A stretch of 64,000 bases of DNA from Thermodesulfatator indicus DSM 15286 (lineage in GTDB: Bacteria > Desulfobacterota > Thermodesulfobacteria > Thermodesulfobacteriales > Thermodesulfatatoraceae). The notes beneath the pieces are model-generated. The model made no database searches. It saw only the letters and a program-made list of their open reading frames with translations, and was not told where the DNA came from. How positions within the stretch are numbered: position 1 is the first letter of the stretch; the number at the start of each line of letters is the position of its first letter. Where the stretch lies: NCBI RefSeq assembly GCF_000217795.1, contig NC_015681.1, positions 62,001 through 126,000 on the forward strand, given 5' to 3'. Shown piece after piece: positions 46,341-54,428 of this stretch. The position numbers were made by a program, and so were the translations under genes.

Positions 46341-47132
46341 ATGAGTTACAAATGGAATCCTGAAGAATATCGCATTAGCTCTTCGAATCAAAAAAGATGG
46401 GGTCAAGAACTACTTTCAAAAATTGATTTTAAAGGCGATGAAAAAGTTTTAGATATTGGTTGCGGAGACGGAGAAATAACAGCCCTTATTGCCCAGAGAG
46501 TTCCCAAAGGATTTGTTGTAGGAATTGATAGCTCAAAAGATATGATAAACATGGCTAAGAAAAATTTTTTGTCAAAAGAATATCCAAATCTCAGTTTTTT
46601 GGTAAAAGATGTAAGAGAAATCACTTTTGAGAAGGAATTTGATATCGTATTTTCAAATGCTTGTCTACATTGGGTAATAGATCACCTTTCTGTCCTTAAA
46701 AGAATAAAAACAAGTTTAAAACCTTCTGGAAAAATCTTTTTTCAAATGGGTGGTAAGGGAAATGCAGAAGAAATTATAAAGGTCTTAGAAAATATTATAA
46801 GACAACCAAAGTGGTCTAAATTTTTTAAAAATTTCTCATTTCCTTATGGTTTTTATAGCCCTAAAGAATACAGTAAATGGCTAAAGATAGCTGGCTTTAA
46901 ACCAAAAAGGATTGAGCTATTAACAAAAGATATGATTCATCAAGACGAGAAAACTTTTGCTTCATGGCTCCTCTCTACCTGGCTTCCTTACCTCCAAAGA
47001 ATTCCTGAAAATAATAGAGAAGAGTTTATAAGCGAGGTGATAAAAAGATATCTTGAAAAACACCCTCAAGACAAAAACGGGTGTATTCATGTTCAAATGG
47101 TAAGATTAGAAGTCGAAGCCGAAATACACTAA
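46341..47132 (+). CDS. Class I SAM-dependent methyltransferase (trans-aconitate-methyltransferase-like)
   Basis: This is a 263-residue enzyme with a Rossmann-type SAM fold: VLDIGCGDGEITALIAQRVP (motif I), VGIDSSKDMINMAKKNF and FDIVFSNACLHWVIDHLS. The substrate is unknown; Tam/BioC-type carboxyl methylation is one possibility. The gene is clearly more AT-rich (for example AAATTTTTTAAAAATTTC) than most neighbours, which suggests recent transfer or low expression. A Lys-rich carboxy-terminal tail follows. Confidence 0.85.
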   Translation: MSYKWNPEEYRISSSNQKRWGQELLSKIDFKGDEKVLDIGCGDGEITALIAQRVPKGFVVGIDSSKDMINMAKKNFLSKEYPNLSFLVKDVREITFEKEFDIVFSNACLHWVIDHLSVLKRIKTSLKPSGKIFFQMGGKGNAEEIIKVLENIIRQPKWSKFFKNFSFPYGFYSPKEYSKWLKIAGFKPKRIELLTKDMIHQDEKTFASWLLSTWLPYLQRIPENNREEFISEVIKRYLEKHPQDKNGCIHVQMVRLEVEAEIH

Positions 47133-47169
47133 AAGGCCATAAAAACATGTAACCACCATAATCCTGCTT

Positions 47170-47339
47170 AAACATTGGTGGCTTAGCCACCTGCCATCGA
47201 CCAACTGCCATTTAGCAAGTTAAGTGAGAAGTGAAAAGTTTTAGTACTATCAGCTATCCACCATTAGCCATTTACCATTTAGTTACTGCGAGCCCGACAG
47301 GGCGAAGCAGTCTCTTAAGTAACATTTTGCAGAGGTCTC
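47170..47339. repeat. Dispersed extragenic repeat, copy 6
   Basis: This contains a 6-bp hairpin 47177-47182/47186-47191, a simple CCATTAGCCATTTACCATTT stretch, ACTGCGAGCCCGACAGG, and the end module (GCGAAGCAGTCTCTTAAG..CATTTTGCAGAGGTCTC, 47302-47339). It fills the 300-base gap before the tandem A/B array. Confidence 0.75.
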
Positions 47340-47367
47340 GTCTCTAATAAAATTAAATAGGTATTTC

Positions 47368-47396
47368 TTGACAAAGTGTGAAAAGATAAGTATTTA
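47368..47396 (+). promoter_or_regulatory. Promoter of gene A1
   Basis: TTGACA (47368-47373), a 17-base spacer and TATTTA (47391-47396) form a near-consensus sigma-70 promoter. The spacer and -10 region are spanned by a 7-bp inverted repeat (TGTGAAA..TTTCACA), which could be an operator. The block is identical in front of A2 and A3. Confidence 0.85.
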
Positions 47397-47437
47397 TTTC
47401 ACAATTTTGCTCCTAGCGGAACTTGAGGGAAGACACA

Positions 47438-47989
47438 ATGGCATATGAACATTGGAAAAAATTCGTTGTTGGGTCTTTGGTAGGTGCTGTTGCATTTGCA
47501 AGTGCTTACATCTTGCCTGCTAAAAAGGCAAGGGCTGAAGACAGGATATTTGCTGCGGTTAGCTTTCCGTTAAGCAGGGATTTCCTTAAAGGTGCAAGGG
47601 TTGAAGGCGGCTTTGCGCATCTTGATGACAACACAGGTTACAGTGCTGAACTATTCGTAGCACCTTTTCAGAAAACAATCGGAGTAGGTGCTGACTTATA
47701 CGCTGGAACAGAAGACCTTGGCGGCTCTTTAGGTGCAGAACTTGGCTACAACATACCAAACCATAGCATTCAAGAAGCACTAAGGGCAAGAATTGAAGCT
47801 CTCAAAGGAGCAACAAACCTCGGCGTTAGATTACCTTTAGACGGCATTAAGCCAAAGCTTTCCGGGTTAGAACTTACCATAGGTGGTGGCACTCAAAAAT
47901 GGGTTGAAGATAAAAAAGAAGACCCTGCTACTACAAGCAGCAGCAATTCTGCTACTCCTACTGGCCCACCTATTAGTGGCGATTTTTAA
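47438..47989 (+). CDS. Secreted small protein A1 (tandem array, unknown family)
   Basis: This is a 183-residue protein with a signal peptide (residues ~1-33, FVVGSLVGAVAFASAYILPA, ending ARA). The mature part has alternating strand-like pieces (VFAAVSFPLSR, EGGFAHLDDNTGYSAELFVAP, GVGADLYAGTEDLGGSLGAELGY, LELTIGGGTQKWVED). It ends in a Ser/Thr/Pro tail of about 24 residues. It may be a surface or small beta-rich protein. ATG 47438 follows GAGGGAAG; a TTG 5 codons earlier is part of the ribosome site. It is nearly identical to A2 and A3 except in the tail. I do not recognise the family. Confidence 0.85.
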   Translation: MAYEHWKKFVVGSLVGAVAFASAYILPAKKARAEDRIFAAVSFPLSRDFLKGARVEGGFAHLDDNTGYSAELFVAPFQKTIGVGADLYAGTEDLGGSLGAELGYNIPNHSIQEALRARIEALKGATNLGVRLPLDGIKPKLSGLELTIGGGTQKWVEDKKEDPATTSSSNSATPTGPPISGDF

Positions 47990-48099
47990 ACTCTCTCTCC
48001 TTTAATCCCTCCTTATTTCACTTCCTTTTAATCTCTTTTAATTTCATCTCTTTCGAATAATAAAAAACATTTAAATTAAAGTGGCTTGCCTGCATAGGT

Positions 48100-49485
48100 A
48101 TGGCAACCTTAAGAAACCTGTGGGCAAGTTTATTTCTCGTGCTCTTCCTGTTTGGCTTGGCCAACGGAGCCGGTGTAGAATATTATCGTGACCTCAGTTA
48201 CACTTACCAAGTATACAGGACGGATAGCACTTACACAAACATACAAGGCTCTGATCTCCTGGCTCAAGGAACGAGTTCTTATAAAAATACTCCCGGCATC
48301 CCTCAACACTGGTGGGCTTTTGTAGGAACGGATGTAGGAAATAACTATGGTTACGGTATAATATTCTTTGAACCAAACGACGAAAACCATCTATTACTAA
48401 AAACTTGGATTGACTTTAAACCTGTTGATTATAACACCACCGTAAACGCCGACTTCCCTAAACACTACCGCCAATCTGATCCCACACACCAATACGAACT
48501 CCCCGCAGGTGCCAAATGCCAAGCAACATACATCTCTCACAACTATAACGATGCCACCAAAACACTCTCCGTCACCATACAAAACAACCTAAACCCATTA
48601 CAAACCATCAGCGGCATCCCAATAAAATACAACGGCGTCGAGCTCCACAAAGCAAGCTACTTGCCCCCCGCTCTGGCCGAAACCCTCAAAAAAAACTACT
48701 ACACCAAATACTTCGCATACCTAAAACTAACCTCAACCACAGGCTCACCCTACAAAGACCTCTACATCTTACCCCAAGAGCTCCAAAAAGACAGCTCCGG
48801 CAAACTCAAAACCTACTCCTACCCAAACAACCTATACCCTAACCCAACCACCCTAAAATCCGAACTAGACGACTCCGACACCCTCTCAAACGGCGACTAC
48901 CTCTACTACAACGGCAGAGAATACCCCAGCTGGTATAACTCAAACCCTCTCTACTATTACTACTCATTCATCGGCGCACTAAGTTCTGCCAACAAAATCG
49001 ACACCTCAAATTACAACATCCCTTCCATAGGAGCCATGGAAGCTTACCCCTATATGACCCTAAAACCCGGCCAAAACACCCTAACCTTCAACCTCACCCC
49101 AATCTACAACACACTCCAAAAAGCAGGAATATTTGGCACCTGGACCGCAACACTCTACCTAATCCCTATTGACGGAAAATGCGACCTAAACGAAAATAAC
49201 CAGCTCAACACCAACGACGCCATAACAACCACCCACGCACTCACCTACCAACTAAACGCCATCAACATCATCCCCGACACAACAAACATAGGCACAGAAC
49301 TAGTAGACACCCACGCCATGCACAGATTCCGCCACTGCCGCTGGAACACGCTTTCCCACGAACTAGAACTCTCCGACCACACAACTATCCCCTTACCCAC
49401 CATCACTCCTAAAATAACACTAATAGAAAAAATCAACGGCATAACAATCACCAAAAAAACCATCCCAATAAACCCTGTCTTCTGA
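48100..49485 (+). CDS. Secreted protein B1 (tandem array, unknown family, dockerin-like loop)
   Basis: This is a 461-residue protein with a signal peptide (residues ~1-23, LWASLFLVLFLFGLANG). Residues ~24-110 differ between B1 and B2; the remaining ~350 are almost identical. It is rich in Tyr, Asn and Thr with YYYYSF-like stretches. Near residues ~360-375 lies DLNENNQLNTND, an EF-hand/dockerin-type calcium loop pattern. Three Cys occur (AKCQ, GKCDL, RHCRW). From about codon 105 on, the coding strand is extremely C-rich and G-poor. The gap after A1 has no own promoter, so it is probably co-transcribed with A1. The function is unknown. Confidence 0.85.
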   Translation: MATLRNLWASLFLVLFLFGLANGAGVEYYRDLSYTYQVYRTDSTYTNIQGSDLLAQGTSSYKNTPGIPQHWWAFVGTDVGNNYGYGIIFFEPNDENHLLLKTWIDFKPVDYNTTVNADFPKHYRQSDPTHQYELPAGAKCQATYISHNYNDATKTLSVTIQNNLNPLQTISGIPIKYNGVELHKASYLPPALAETLKKNYYTKYFAYLKLTSTTGSPYKDLYILPQELQKDSSGKLKTYSYPNNLYPNPTTLKSELDDSDTLSNGDYLYYNGREYPSWYNSNPLYYYYSFIGALSSANKIDTSNYNIPSIGAMEAYPYMTLKPGQNTLTFNLTPIYNTLQKAGIFGTWTATLYLIPIDGKCDLNENNQLNTNDAITTTHALTYQLNAINIIPDTTNIGTELVDTHAMHRFRHCRWNTLSHELELSDHTTIPLPTITPKITLIEKINGITITKKTIPINPVF

Positions 49486-49577
49486 AAGAAACGAAGTCCA
49501 GGGGTATACTACCTATGTGGCTCTCTCTTACCCTTGAGGGAAAAATCCTGGCCCCCTAACACTCCAACAAATATTTC

Positions 49578-49606
49578 TTGACAAAGTGTGAAAAGATAAG
49601 TATTTA
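49578..49606 (+). promoter_or_regulatory. Promoter of gene A2
   Basis: TTGACA 49578-49583 and TATTTA 49601-49606 with a 17-base spacer. It is identical to the A1 and A3 promoters, including the TGTGAAA..TTTCACA inverted repeat. Confidence 0.85.
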
Positions 49607-49647
49607 TTTCACAATTTTGCTCCTAGCGGAACCTGAGGGAAGACGCA

Positions 49648-50199
49648 ATGGCATATGAGCATTGGAAAAAATTCGTTGTTGGGTCTTTGGTAGGTGCTGT
49701 TGCATTTGCAAGTGCTTACATCTTGCCTGCTAAAAAGGCGAGGGCTGAAGACAGGATATTTGCTGCGGTTAGCTTTCCGTTAAGCAGGGATTTCCTTAAA
49801 GGTGCAAGGGTTGAAGGCGGCTTTGCGCATCTTGATGACAACACAGGTTACAGTGCTGAACTATTCGTAGCACCTTTTCAGAAAACAATCGGTGTAGGTG
49901 CTGACTTATACGCTGGAACAGAAGACCTTGGCGGCTCTTTAGGTGCAGAACTTGGCTACAACATACCAAACCACAGCATTCAAGAAGCACTAAGGGCAAG
50001 AATTGAAGCTCTCAAAGGAGCAACAAACCTCGGCGTTAGATTACCTTTAGACGGCATTAAGCCAAAGCTTTCCGGGTTAGAGCTTACCATAGGCGGTGGC
50101 ACTCAAAAATGGGTTGAAGACAAAAAAGAAGACCCTGCTACTACTACAAGCAGCAGTAACACTTCCACCCCTACTACCCCTCCTGGTGGGCTTGATTAA
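49648..50199 (+). CDS. Secreted small protein A2 (tandem array)
   Basis: This is a 183-residue copy of A1. The signal peptide and mature body are the same, with silent and few amino-acid changes. The tail after KKEDPATT is different: TSSSNTSTPTTPPGGLD instead of the SSNSATPTGPPISGDF of A1. ATG 49648 is preceded by GAGGGAAG. Confidence 0.85.
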   Translation: MAYEHWKKFVVGSLVGAVAFASAYILPAKKARAEDRIFAAVSFPLSRDFLKGARVEGGFAHLDDNTGYSAELFVAPFQKTIGVGADLYAGTEDLGGSLGAELGYNIPNHSIQEALRARIEALKGATNLGVRLPLDGIKPKLSGLELTIGGGTQKWVEDKKEDPATTTSSSNTSTPTTPPGGLD

Positions 50200-50309
50200 A
50201 CTTTCTTTCCTTTAATCCCTCCTTGTTTCACTTCCTTTTAATCTCTTTTAATTTCATCTCTTTTGAATAATAAAAAACATTTAAATTAAAACAGCTTGCC
50301 TGCATAGTT

Positions 50310-51719
50310 ATGGCAACCTTAAGAAACCTGTGGGCAAGTTTATTTCTCGTGCTCTTCCTATTTGGCTTGGCCAACGGAGCAGGTATGGAATTTTATTTTG
50401 AACCTGATTACACTTATCAAGTATATAGGACGGATAGCACTTACACAGACATACAAAGCTCTGATCTCCTGGCTCAAGGAACGAGTTCTTATCAAGATAG
50501 CCTTCCTTCCGGCATTACCCAACACTGGATGGCTTCTATAGGAACGGATGTAGGAAGTAACTATGGTTACGGTAGAATATTCTTTGAACCAAACGATGAA
50601 AACCATCTATTACTAAAAAGTTGGATAAACTTTGACCCTAATGCTTACAATGGCTATCCTGATCAAACCTATACCGTAAACGCCGACTTCCCCAAACACT
50701 ACCGCCAATCTGATCCCACACACCATTACGAACTCCCCGCAGGAGCCAAATGCCAAGCAACATACATCTCTGACAACTATAACGATGCCACCAAAACACT
50801 CTCCGTCACCATACAAAACAACCTAAACCCATTACAAACCATCAGCGGCATCCCAATAAAATACAACGGTGTCGAGCTCCACAAAGCAAGCTACTTGCCC
50901 CCTGCTCTGGCCGAAACCCTCAAAAAAAACTACTACACCAAATACTTCGCATACCTAAAACTAACCTCAACCACAGGCTCACCCTACAAAGACCTCTACA
51001 TCTTACCCCAAGAGCTCCAAAAAGACAGCTCCGGCAAACTCAAAACCTACTCCTACCCAAACAACCTATACCCTAACCCAACCACCCTAAAATCCGAACT
51101 AGACGACTCCGACACCCTCTCAAACGGCGACTACCTCTACTACAACGGCAGAGAATACCCCAGCTGGTATAACTCAAACCCTCTCTACTATTACTACTCA
51201 TTCGTCGGCGCACTAAGTTCTGCCAGCAAAATCGACACCTCAAATTACAACATCCCTTCCATAGGAGCCATGAAAGCTTACCCCTATATAACCCTAAAAC
51301 CCGGCCAAAACACCCTAACCTTCAACCTCACCCCAATCTACAACACACTCCAAAAAGCAGGAATATTTGGCACCTGGACCGCAACACTCTACCTAATCCC
51401 TATTGACGGAAAATGCGACCTAAACGAAAATAACCAGCTCAACACCAACGACGCCATAACAACCACCCACGCACTCACCTACCAACTAAACGCCATCAAC
51501 ATCATCCCCGACATAACAAACACAAGCACAGAAATAGTAGATACCAACGCCATGCACAGATTCCGCCACTGCCGCTGGAACACGCTCTCCCACGAACTAG
51601 AACTCTCCGACCACACAACTATCCCCTTACCCACCATCACTCCTAAAATAACACTAATAGAAAAAATCAACGGCATAACAATCACCAAAAAAACCATCCC
51701 AATAAACCCCGTCTTCTGA
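50310..51719 (+). CDS. Secreted protein B2 (tandem array)
   Basis: This is a 469-residue copy of B1. The signal peptide is identical. Residues ~25-118 contain many substitutions and two small insertions (MEFYFEPDYTYQVY, SYQDSLPSGITQHWMASIG, the NGYPDQTYT segment), while the rest is nearly identical, including the calcium-loop-like DLNENNQLNTND. The C-rich composition begins after the variable part. It lies 110 bp downstream of A2. Confidence 0.85.
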   Translation: MATLRNLWASLFLVLFLFGLANGAGMEFYFEPDYTYQVYRTDSTYTDIQSSDLLAQGTSSYQDSLPSGITQHWMASIGTDVGSNYGYGRIFFEPNDENHLLLKSWINFDPNAYNGYPDQTYTVNADFPKHYRQSDPTHHYELPAGAKCQATYISDNYNDATKTLSVTIQNNLNPLQTISGIPIKYNGVELHKASYLPPALAETLKKNYYTKYFAYLKLTSTTGSPYKDLYILPQELQKDSSGKLKTYSYPNNLYPNPTTLKSELDDSDTLSNGDYLYYNGREYPSWYNSNPLYYYYSFVGALSSASKIDTSNYNIPSIGAMKAYPYITLKPGQNTLTFNLTPIYNTLQKAGIFGTWTATLYLIPIDGKCDLNENNQLNTNDAITTTHALTYQLNAINIIPDITNTSTEIVDTNAMHRFRHCRWNTLSHELELSDHTTIPLPTITPKITLIEKINGITITKKTIPINPVF

Positions 51720-51811
51720 AAGAAACGAAGTCCAGGGGTATACTACCTATGTGGCTCTCTCTTACCCTTGAGGGAAAAATCCTGGCCCCCTAACACTCCA
51801 ACAAATATTTC

Positions 51812-51840
51812 TTGACAAAGTGTGAAAAGATAAGTATTTA
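51812..51840 (+). promoter_or_regulatory. Promoter of gene A3
   Basis: TTGACA 51812-51817 and TATTTA 51835-51840 with a 17-base spacer. It is identical to the A1 and A2 promoters. Confidence 0.85.
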
Positions 51841-51881
51841 TTTCACAATTTTGCTCCTCGTGGAACCTGAGGGAAGACGCA

Positions 51882-52436
51882 ATGGCATATGAGCATTGGA
51901 AAAAATTCGTTGTTGGGTCTTTGGTAGGTGCTGTTGCATTTGCAAGTGCTTACATGTTGCCTGCTAAAAAGGCGAGGGCTGAAGACAGGGTATTTGCTGC
52001 GGTTAGCTTTCCCTTAAGCAGGGGTTTCCTTAAAGGTGCAAGGGTTGAAGGCGGCTTTGCGCATCTTGATGACAACACAGGTTACAGTGCTGAACTATTC
52101 GTAGCACCTTTTCAGAAAACAATCGGTGTAGGTGCTGACTTATACGCTGGAACAGAAGACCTTGGCGGCTCTTTAGGTGCAGAACTTGGCTACAACATAC
52201 CAAATCACAGCATTCAAGAAGCACTAAGGGCAAGAATTGAAGCTCTCAAAGGAGCAACAAACCTCGGCGTTAGATTACCTTTAGACGGCATTAAGCCAAA
52301 GCTTTCCGGGTTAGAGCTTACCATAGGTGGTGGCACTCAAAAATGGGTTGAAGACAAAAAAGAAGACCCTGCTGCTACTACAAACAGCAGCAACTCTGCT
52401 ACTCCTACTGGCCCACCTATTGGTTGGGATGATTAA
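51882..52436 (+). CDS. Secreted small protein A3 (tandem array)
   Basis: This is a 184-residue third copy of A. It differs from A1/A2 at a few sites (YMLPAKK, DRVFAA, SRGFLKG) and in the tail (AATTNSSNSATPTGPPIGWDD). It keeps the promoter, signal peptide and ribosome site. No intact B gene follows; a dispersed repeat (from 52511) and a B remnant lie downstream. Confidence 0.85.
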   Translation: MAYEHWKKFVVGSLVGAVAFASAYMLPAKKARAEDRVFAAVSFPLSRGFLKGARVEGGFAHLDDNTGYSAELFVAPFQKTIGVGADLYAGTEDLGGSLGAELGYNIPNHSIQEALRARIEALKGATNLGVRLPLDGIKPKLSGLELTIGGGTQKWVEDKKEDPAATTNSSNSATPTGPPIGWDD

Positions 52437-52510
52437 ACTCTCTTTCCTTTAATCCCTCCTTGTTTCACTTCTTTTTAATCTCTTTTAATTTTATCTCTCT
52501 CGAATAATAA

Positions 52511-52684
52511 TGAGGTATAATGAGGTCACTAAATAGGCGGCAATTGAGTCATTGCGAGCGCAGCGAAGCAATCCCTGAGACTGCTTCGATCTCTAATGAG
52601 GCCTTGCTGTGACAGCGAGGGTTGCTTTGCTTTAGCGATTATGTCAGCGGCGATACTTTGTCGTGTAAAAAACGCTCGGATTAA
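52511..52684. repeat. Dispersed extragenic repeat, copy 7 (inside the array end)
   Basis: GGTCACTAAATAGGCGGCA then ATTGAGTCATTGCGAGCG (about 52522-52561), GCGAAGCAATCCC, and the end block AAAAAACGCTCGGATTAATA (about 52664-52684) match copies at 12100-12330 and 35040. It separates A3 from the B remnant exactly where homology to units 1 and 2 stops. Confidence 0.85.
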
Positions 52685-52726
52685 TATAGGAACTGATGTA
52701 GGGGGTAACACTGGTTACGGTAGAAT
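52685..52726 (+). pseudogene. Remnant of a third B gene
   Basis: The 42 bases resemble the B2 segment at about 50537-50577 (B residues ~76-89, reading IGTDVGGNTGYGRI) at about 85% by eye. A stop codon (TAG) follows directly. Start, signal peptide and the large conserved body are missing. This shows that the array once continued. Confidence 0.7.
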
Positions 52727-52784
52727 TTAGGTATAAATTCAAAGTTAGGTTAAAATAATAAGCTAAATTGCCAAAGGAGTTTTT

Positions 52785-53876
52785 ATGCCAGGAAATACTT
52801 TGGGCCAGGCCTTTAGGATTACCACTTTTGGTGAGTCACACGGAAGGGCCCTAGGCGTAGTAATAGATGGCTGTCCGCCAGGGCTTGAACTTGACGAAGC
52901 TTACATCCAGGAAGAACTTGATAAACGTCGCCCTGGAAAGGCCTTAGGTGAGACACCTCGCAAGGAAAAAGACCGTGTTCACCTGCTTTCAGGTGTTTTT
53001 GAAGGTCGCACCACCGGTACACCCATTGCCCTCCTAATTTATAACGAAGACGCCCGCTCTAGCGCCTACGAAACCATAAAAGACATTTTTAGACCAGGCC
53101 ACGGAGACTGTACTTATTTCTGGAAATACGGATTGCGTGACTGGCGTGGAGGAGGACGCTCAAGCGGGAGAGAAACCGCTGCCCGCGTAGCCGCAGGGGC
53201 CGTAGCCAAACGATTGCTTGAAACCTGGAACATAGAAGTCCACGCCTATACTGTGGCCTTAGGCGGGGTTAAGGCCAGTAAAAGAGACCTATCTTTTATT
53301 TACCAAAATCGCCTTTTTTGCCCGGACCCAGAAGCTCTCTCCAAAATGGAAGAACGTATAAAAGAAATTAGAGCCAAGGGAGACTCTATAGGCGGCGTTG
53401 TGGAAATTGTGGCTCAGGGAGTGCCTGCAGGTTTAGGCGAGCCTGTTTTTGACAAACTAGATGCAGACTTGGCTAAGGCCCTTATGAGTATCGGCGCGGT
53501 AAAAGGCGTAGAAATTGGCGCCGGTTTTGCCGCGGCTGAACTCCTGGGCTCAGAAAATAATGACGAAATTACGCCACACGGTTTTAAAACCAATAACGCC
53601 GGAGGAATTCTTGCCGGCATCTCAAACGGAGATGAAATCATCTGCCGCGTGGCGGTAAAGCCCATACCCAGTATTAGCAAAGAACAGGAAACCGTAGATG
53701 AAAGATTAAACCCGAGAAAAATAAAAATTGGTGGCCGCCATGATGCCTCAGCTATCCCTCGCATTGTGCCTGTCTGCCAGGCCATGGTACGCCTGGTCCT
53801 GGCTGACCACCTACTACGGCAGCTAAGCCTCTCCCCTTTTACCAAATGGACTAAATACCCTTTCTCTGAAAAATAA
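52785..53876 (+). CDS. aroC: Chorismate synthase
   Basis: This is a 363-residue FMN-dependent enzyme that turns EPSP into chorismate, the last shikimate step. Motifs: [84 protein letters not shown], and RHDAS in the carboxy end. AAAGGAG precedes ATG. It starts 350 bp after the array. Confidence 0.97.
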   Translation: MPGNTLGQAFRITTFGESHGRALGVVIDGCPPGLELDEAYIQEELDKRRPGKALGETPRKEKDRVHLLSGVFEGRTTGTPIALLIYNEDARSSAYETIKDIFRPGHGDCTYFWKYGLRDWRGGGRSSGRETAARVAAGAVAKRLLETWNIEVHAYTVALGGVKASKRDLSFIYQNRLFCPDPEALSKMEERIKEIRAKGDSIGGVVEIVAQGVPAGLGEPVFDKLDADLAKALMSIGAVKGVEIGAGFAAAELLGSENNDEITPHGFKTNNAGGILAGISNGDEIICRVAVKPIPSISKEQETVDERLNPRKIKIGGRHDASAIPRIVPVCQAMVRLVLADHLLRQLSLSPFTKWTKYPFSEK

Positions 53877-53910
53877 AGACTAAAACCGATTTGGCCGAAA
53901 ATAAATACAA

Positions 53911-54423
53911 ATGAAAAAACAATACGTATATATTGCCCTTCTGTTAACTATTTTGATTTTGGGAGGACTTTTGGTATTCGGCCCTACCAAAATCATTTTC
54001 AAAAATAGGGCCCCCTCAAAAGAAGAAATTCCCTCTATGCTAAAGGCCCTCCCGTTTGAAAATAAAAAACCAAGGCCTCAGAAATACGAAAAACTTATGG
54101 CCAGTCTTAAAGATAACGAAATATTCATCGAAAAATTGATCTTTTCTCCTAAAAACGCTCCCCGAGGAACTTATGTATATTTTGACCTGGTAATCCGTTT
54201 TAAAGAAAAAAAGACAGCTAAAAAGTTCAAAGAAGCCAAAGACCTTTTGGAACACGAAATGATTTCTAGGCTAAGCCAGTGGGATTGGCTTGATTTTCAA
54301 AACGCTGACGGGCTCCAACTAATTAAGAATGATCTTTTGCGTTATCTCCAACAGAAACACGGCTCACAAATAGCAAGTGTCTATTTTATCCGTTTTAAAA
54401 TTGGCAAACAAAAGGGGTTGTAG
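53911..54423 (+). CDS. Membrane-anchored protein of unknown function
   Basis: This is a 170-residue protein with one amino-terminal transmembrane helix (YIALLLTILILGGLLVFG, residues ~5-22). A Lys-rich, probably periplasmic domain of mixed strands and helices follows (DLVIRFKEKKTAKKFKEAKDL, VYFIRFKIGKQKGL). The form recalls FliL-like single-pass proteins, but a firm family match is not possible. It lies 34 bp after aroC and is convergent with the Crp/Fnr gene. Confidence 0.7.
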   Translation: MKKQYVYIALLLTILILGGLLVFGPTKIIFKNRAPSKEEIPSMLKALPFENKKPRPQKYEKLMASLKDNEIFIEKLIFSPKNAPRGTYVYFDLVIRFKEKKTAKKFKEAKDLLEHEMISRLSQWDWLDFQNADGLQLIKNDLLRYLQQKHGSQIASVYFIRFKIGKQKGL

Positions 54424-54428
54424 GAAAT

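Larger units (their letters stand above)
47362..52510 (+). repeat. Tandem duplication of a 2.2-kb A-B unit (three copies, last incomplete)
   Basis: Unit 1 is 47362-49571, unit 2 is 49572-51805, and unit 3 is 51806-52510 (A only). Each starts at TATTTCTTGACA and holds promoter, A gene, a pyrimidine-rich gap and the B gene. Period: 2210 and 2234 bp. The third copy breaks off at CGAATAATAA, where a dispersed repeat begins. Confidence 0.95.

Noticed and set aside
47374-47403. Crp-type binding site in the A promoters
   Set aside because: TGTGA and TCACA are 17 bases apart, not the 6 bases of a Crp site.
47362-52510. CRISPR array or phage tail cassette as explanation of the tandem repeats
   Set aside because: Units are 2.2 kb, coding, with signal peptides; there are no short spacer-separated repeats and no phage genes.
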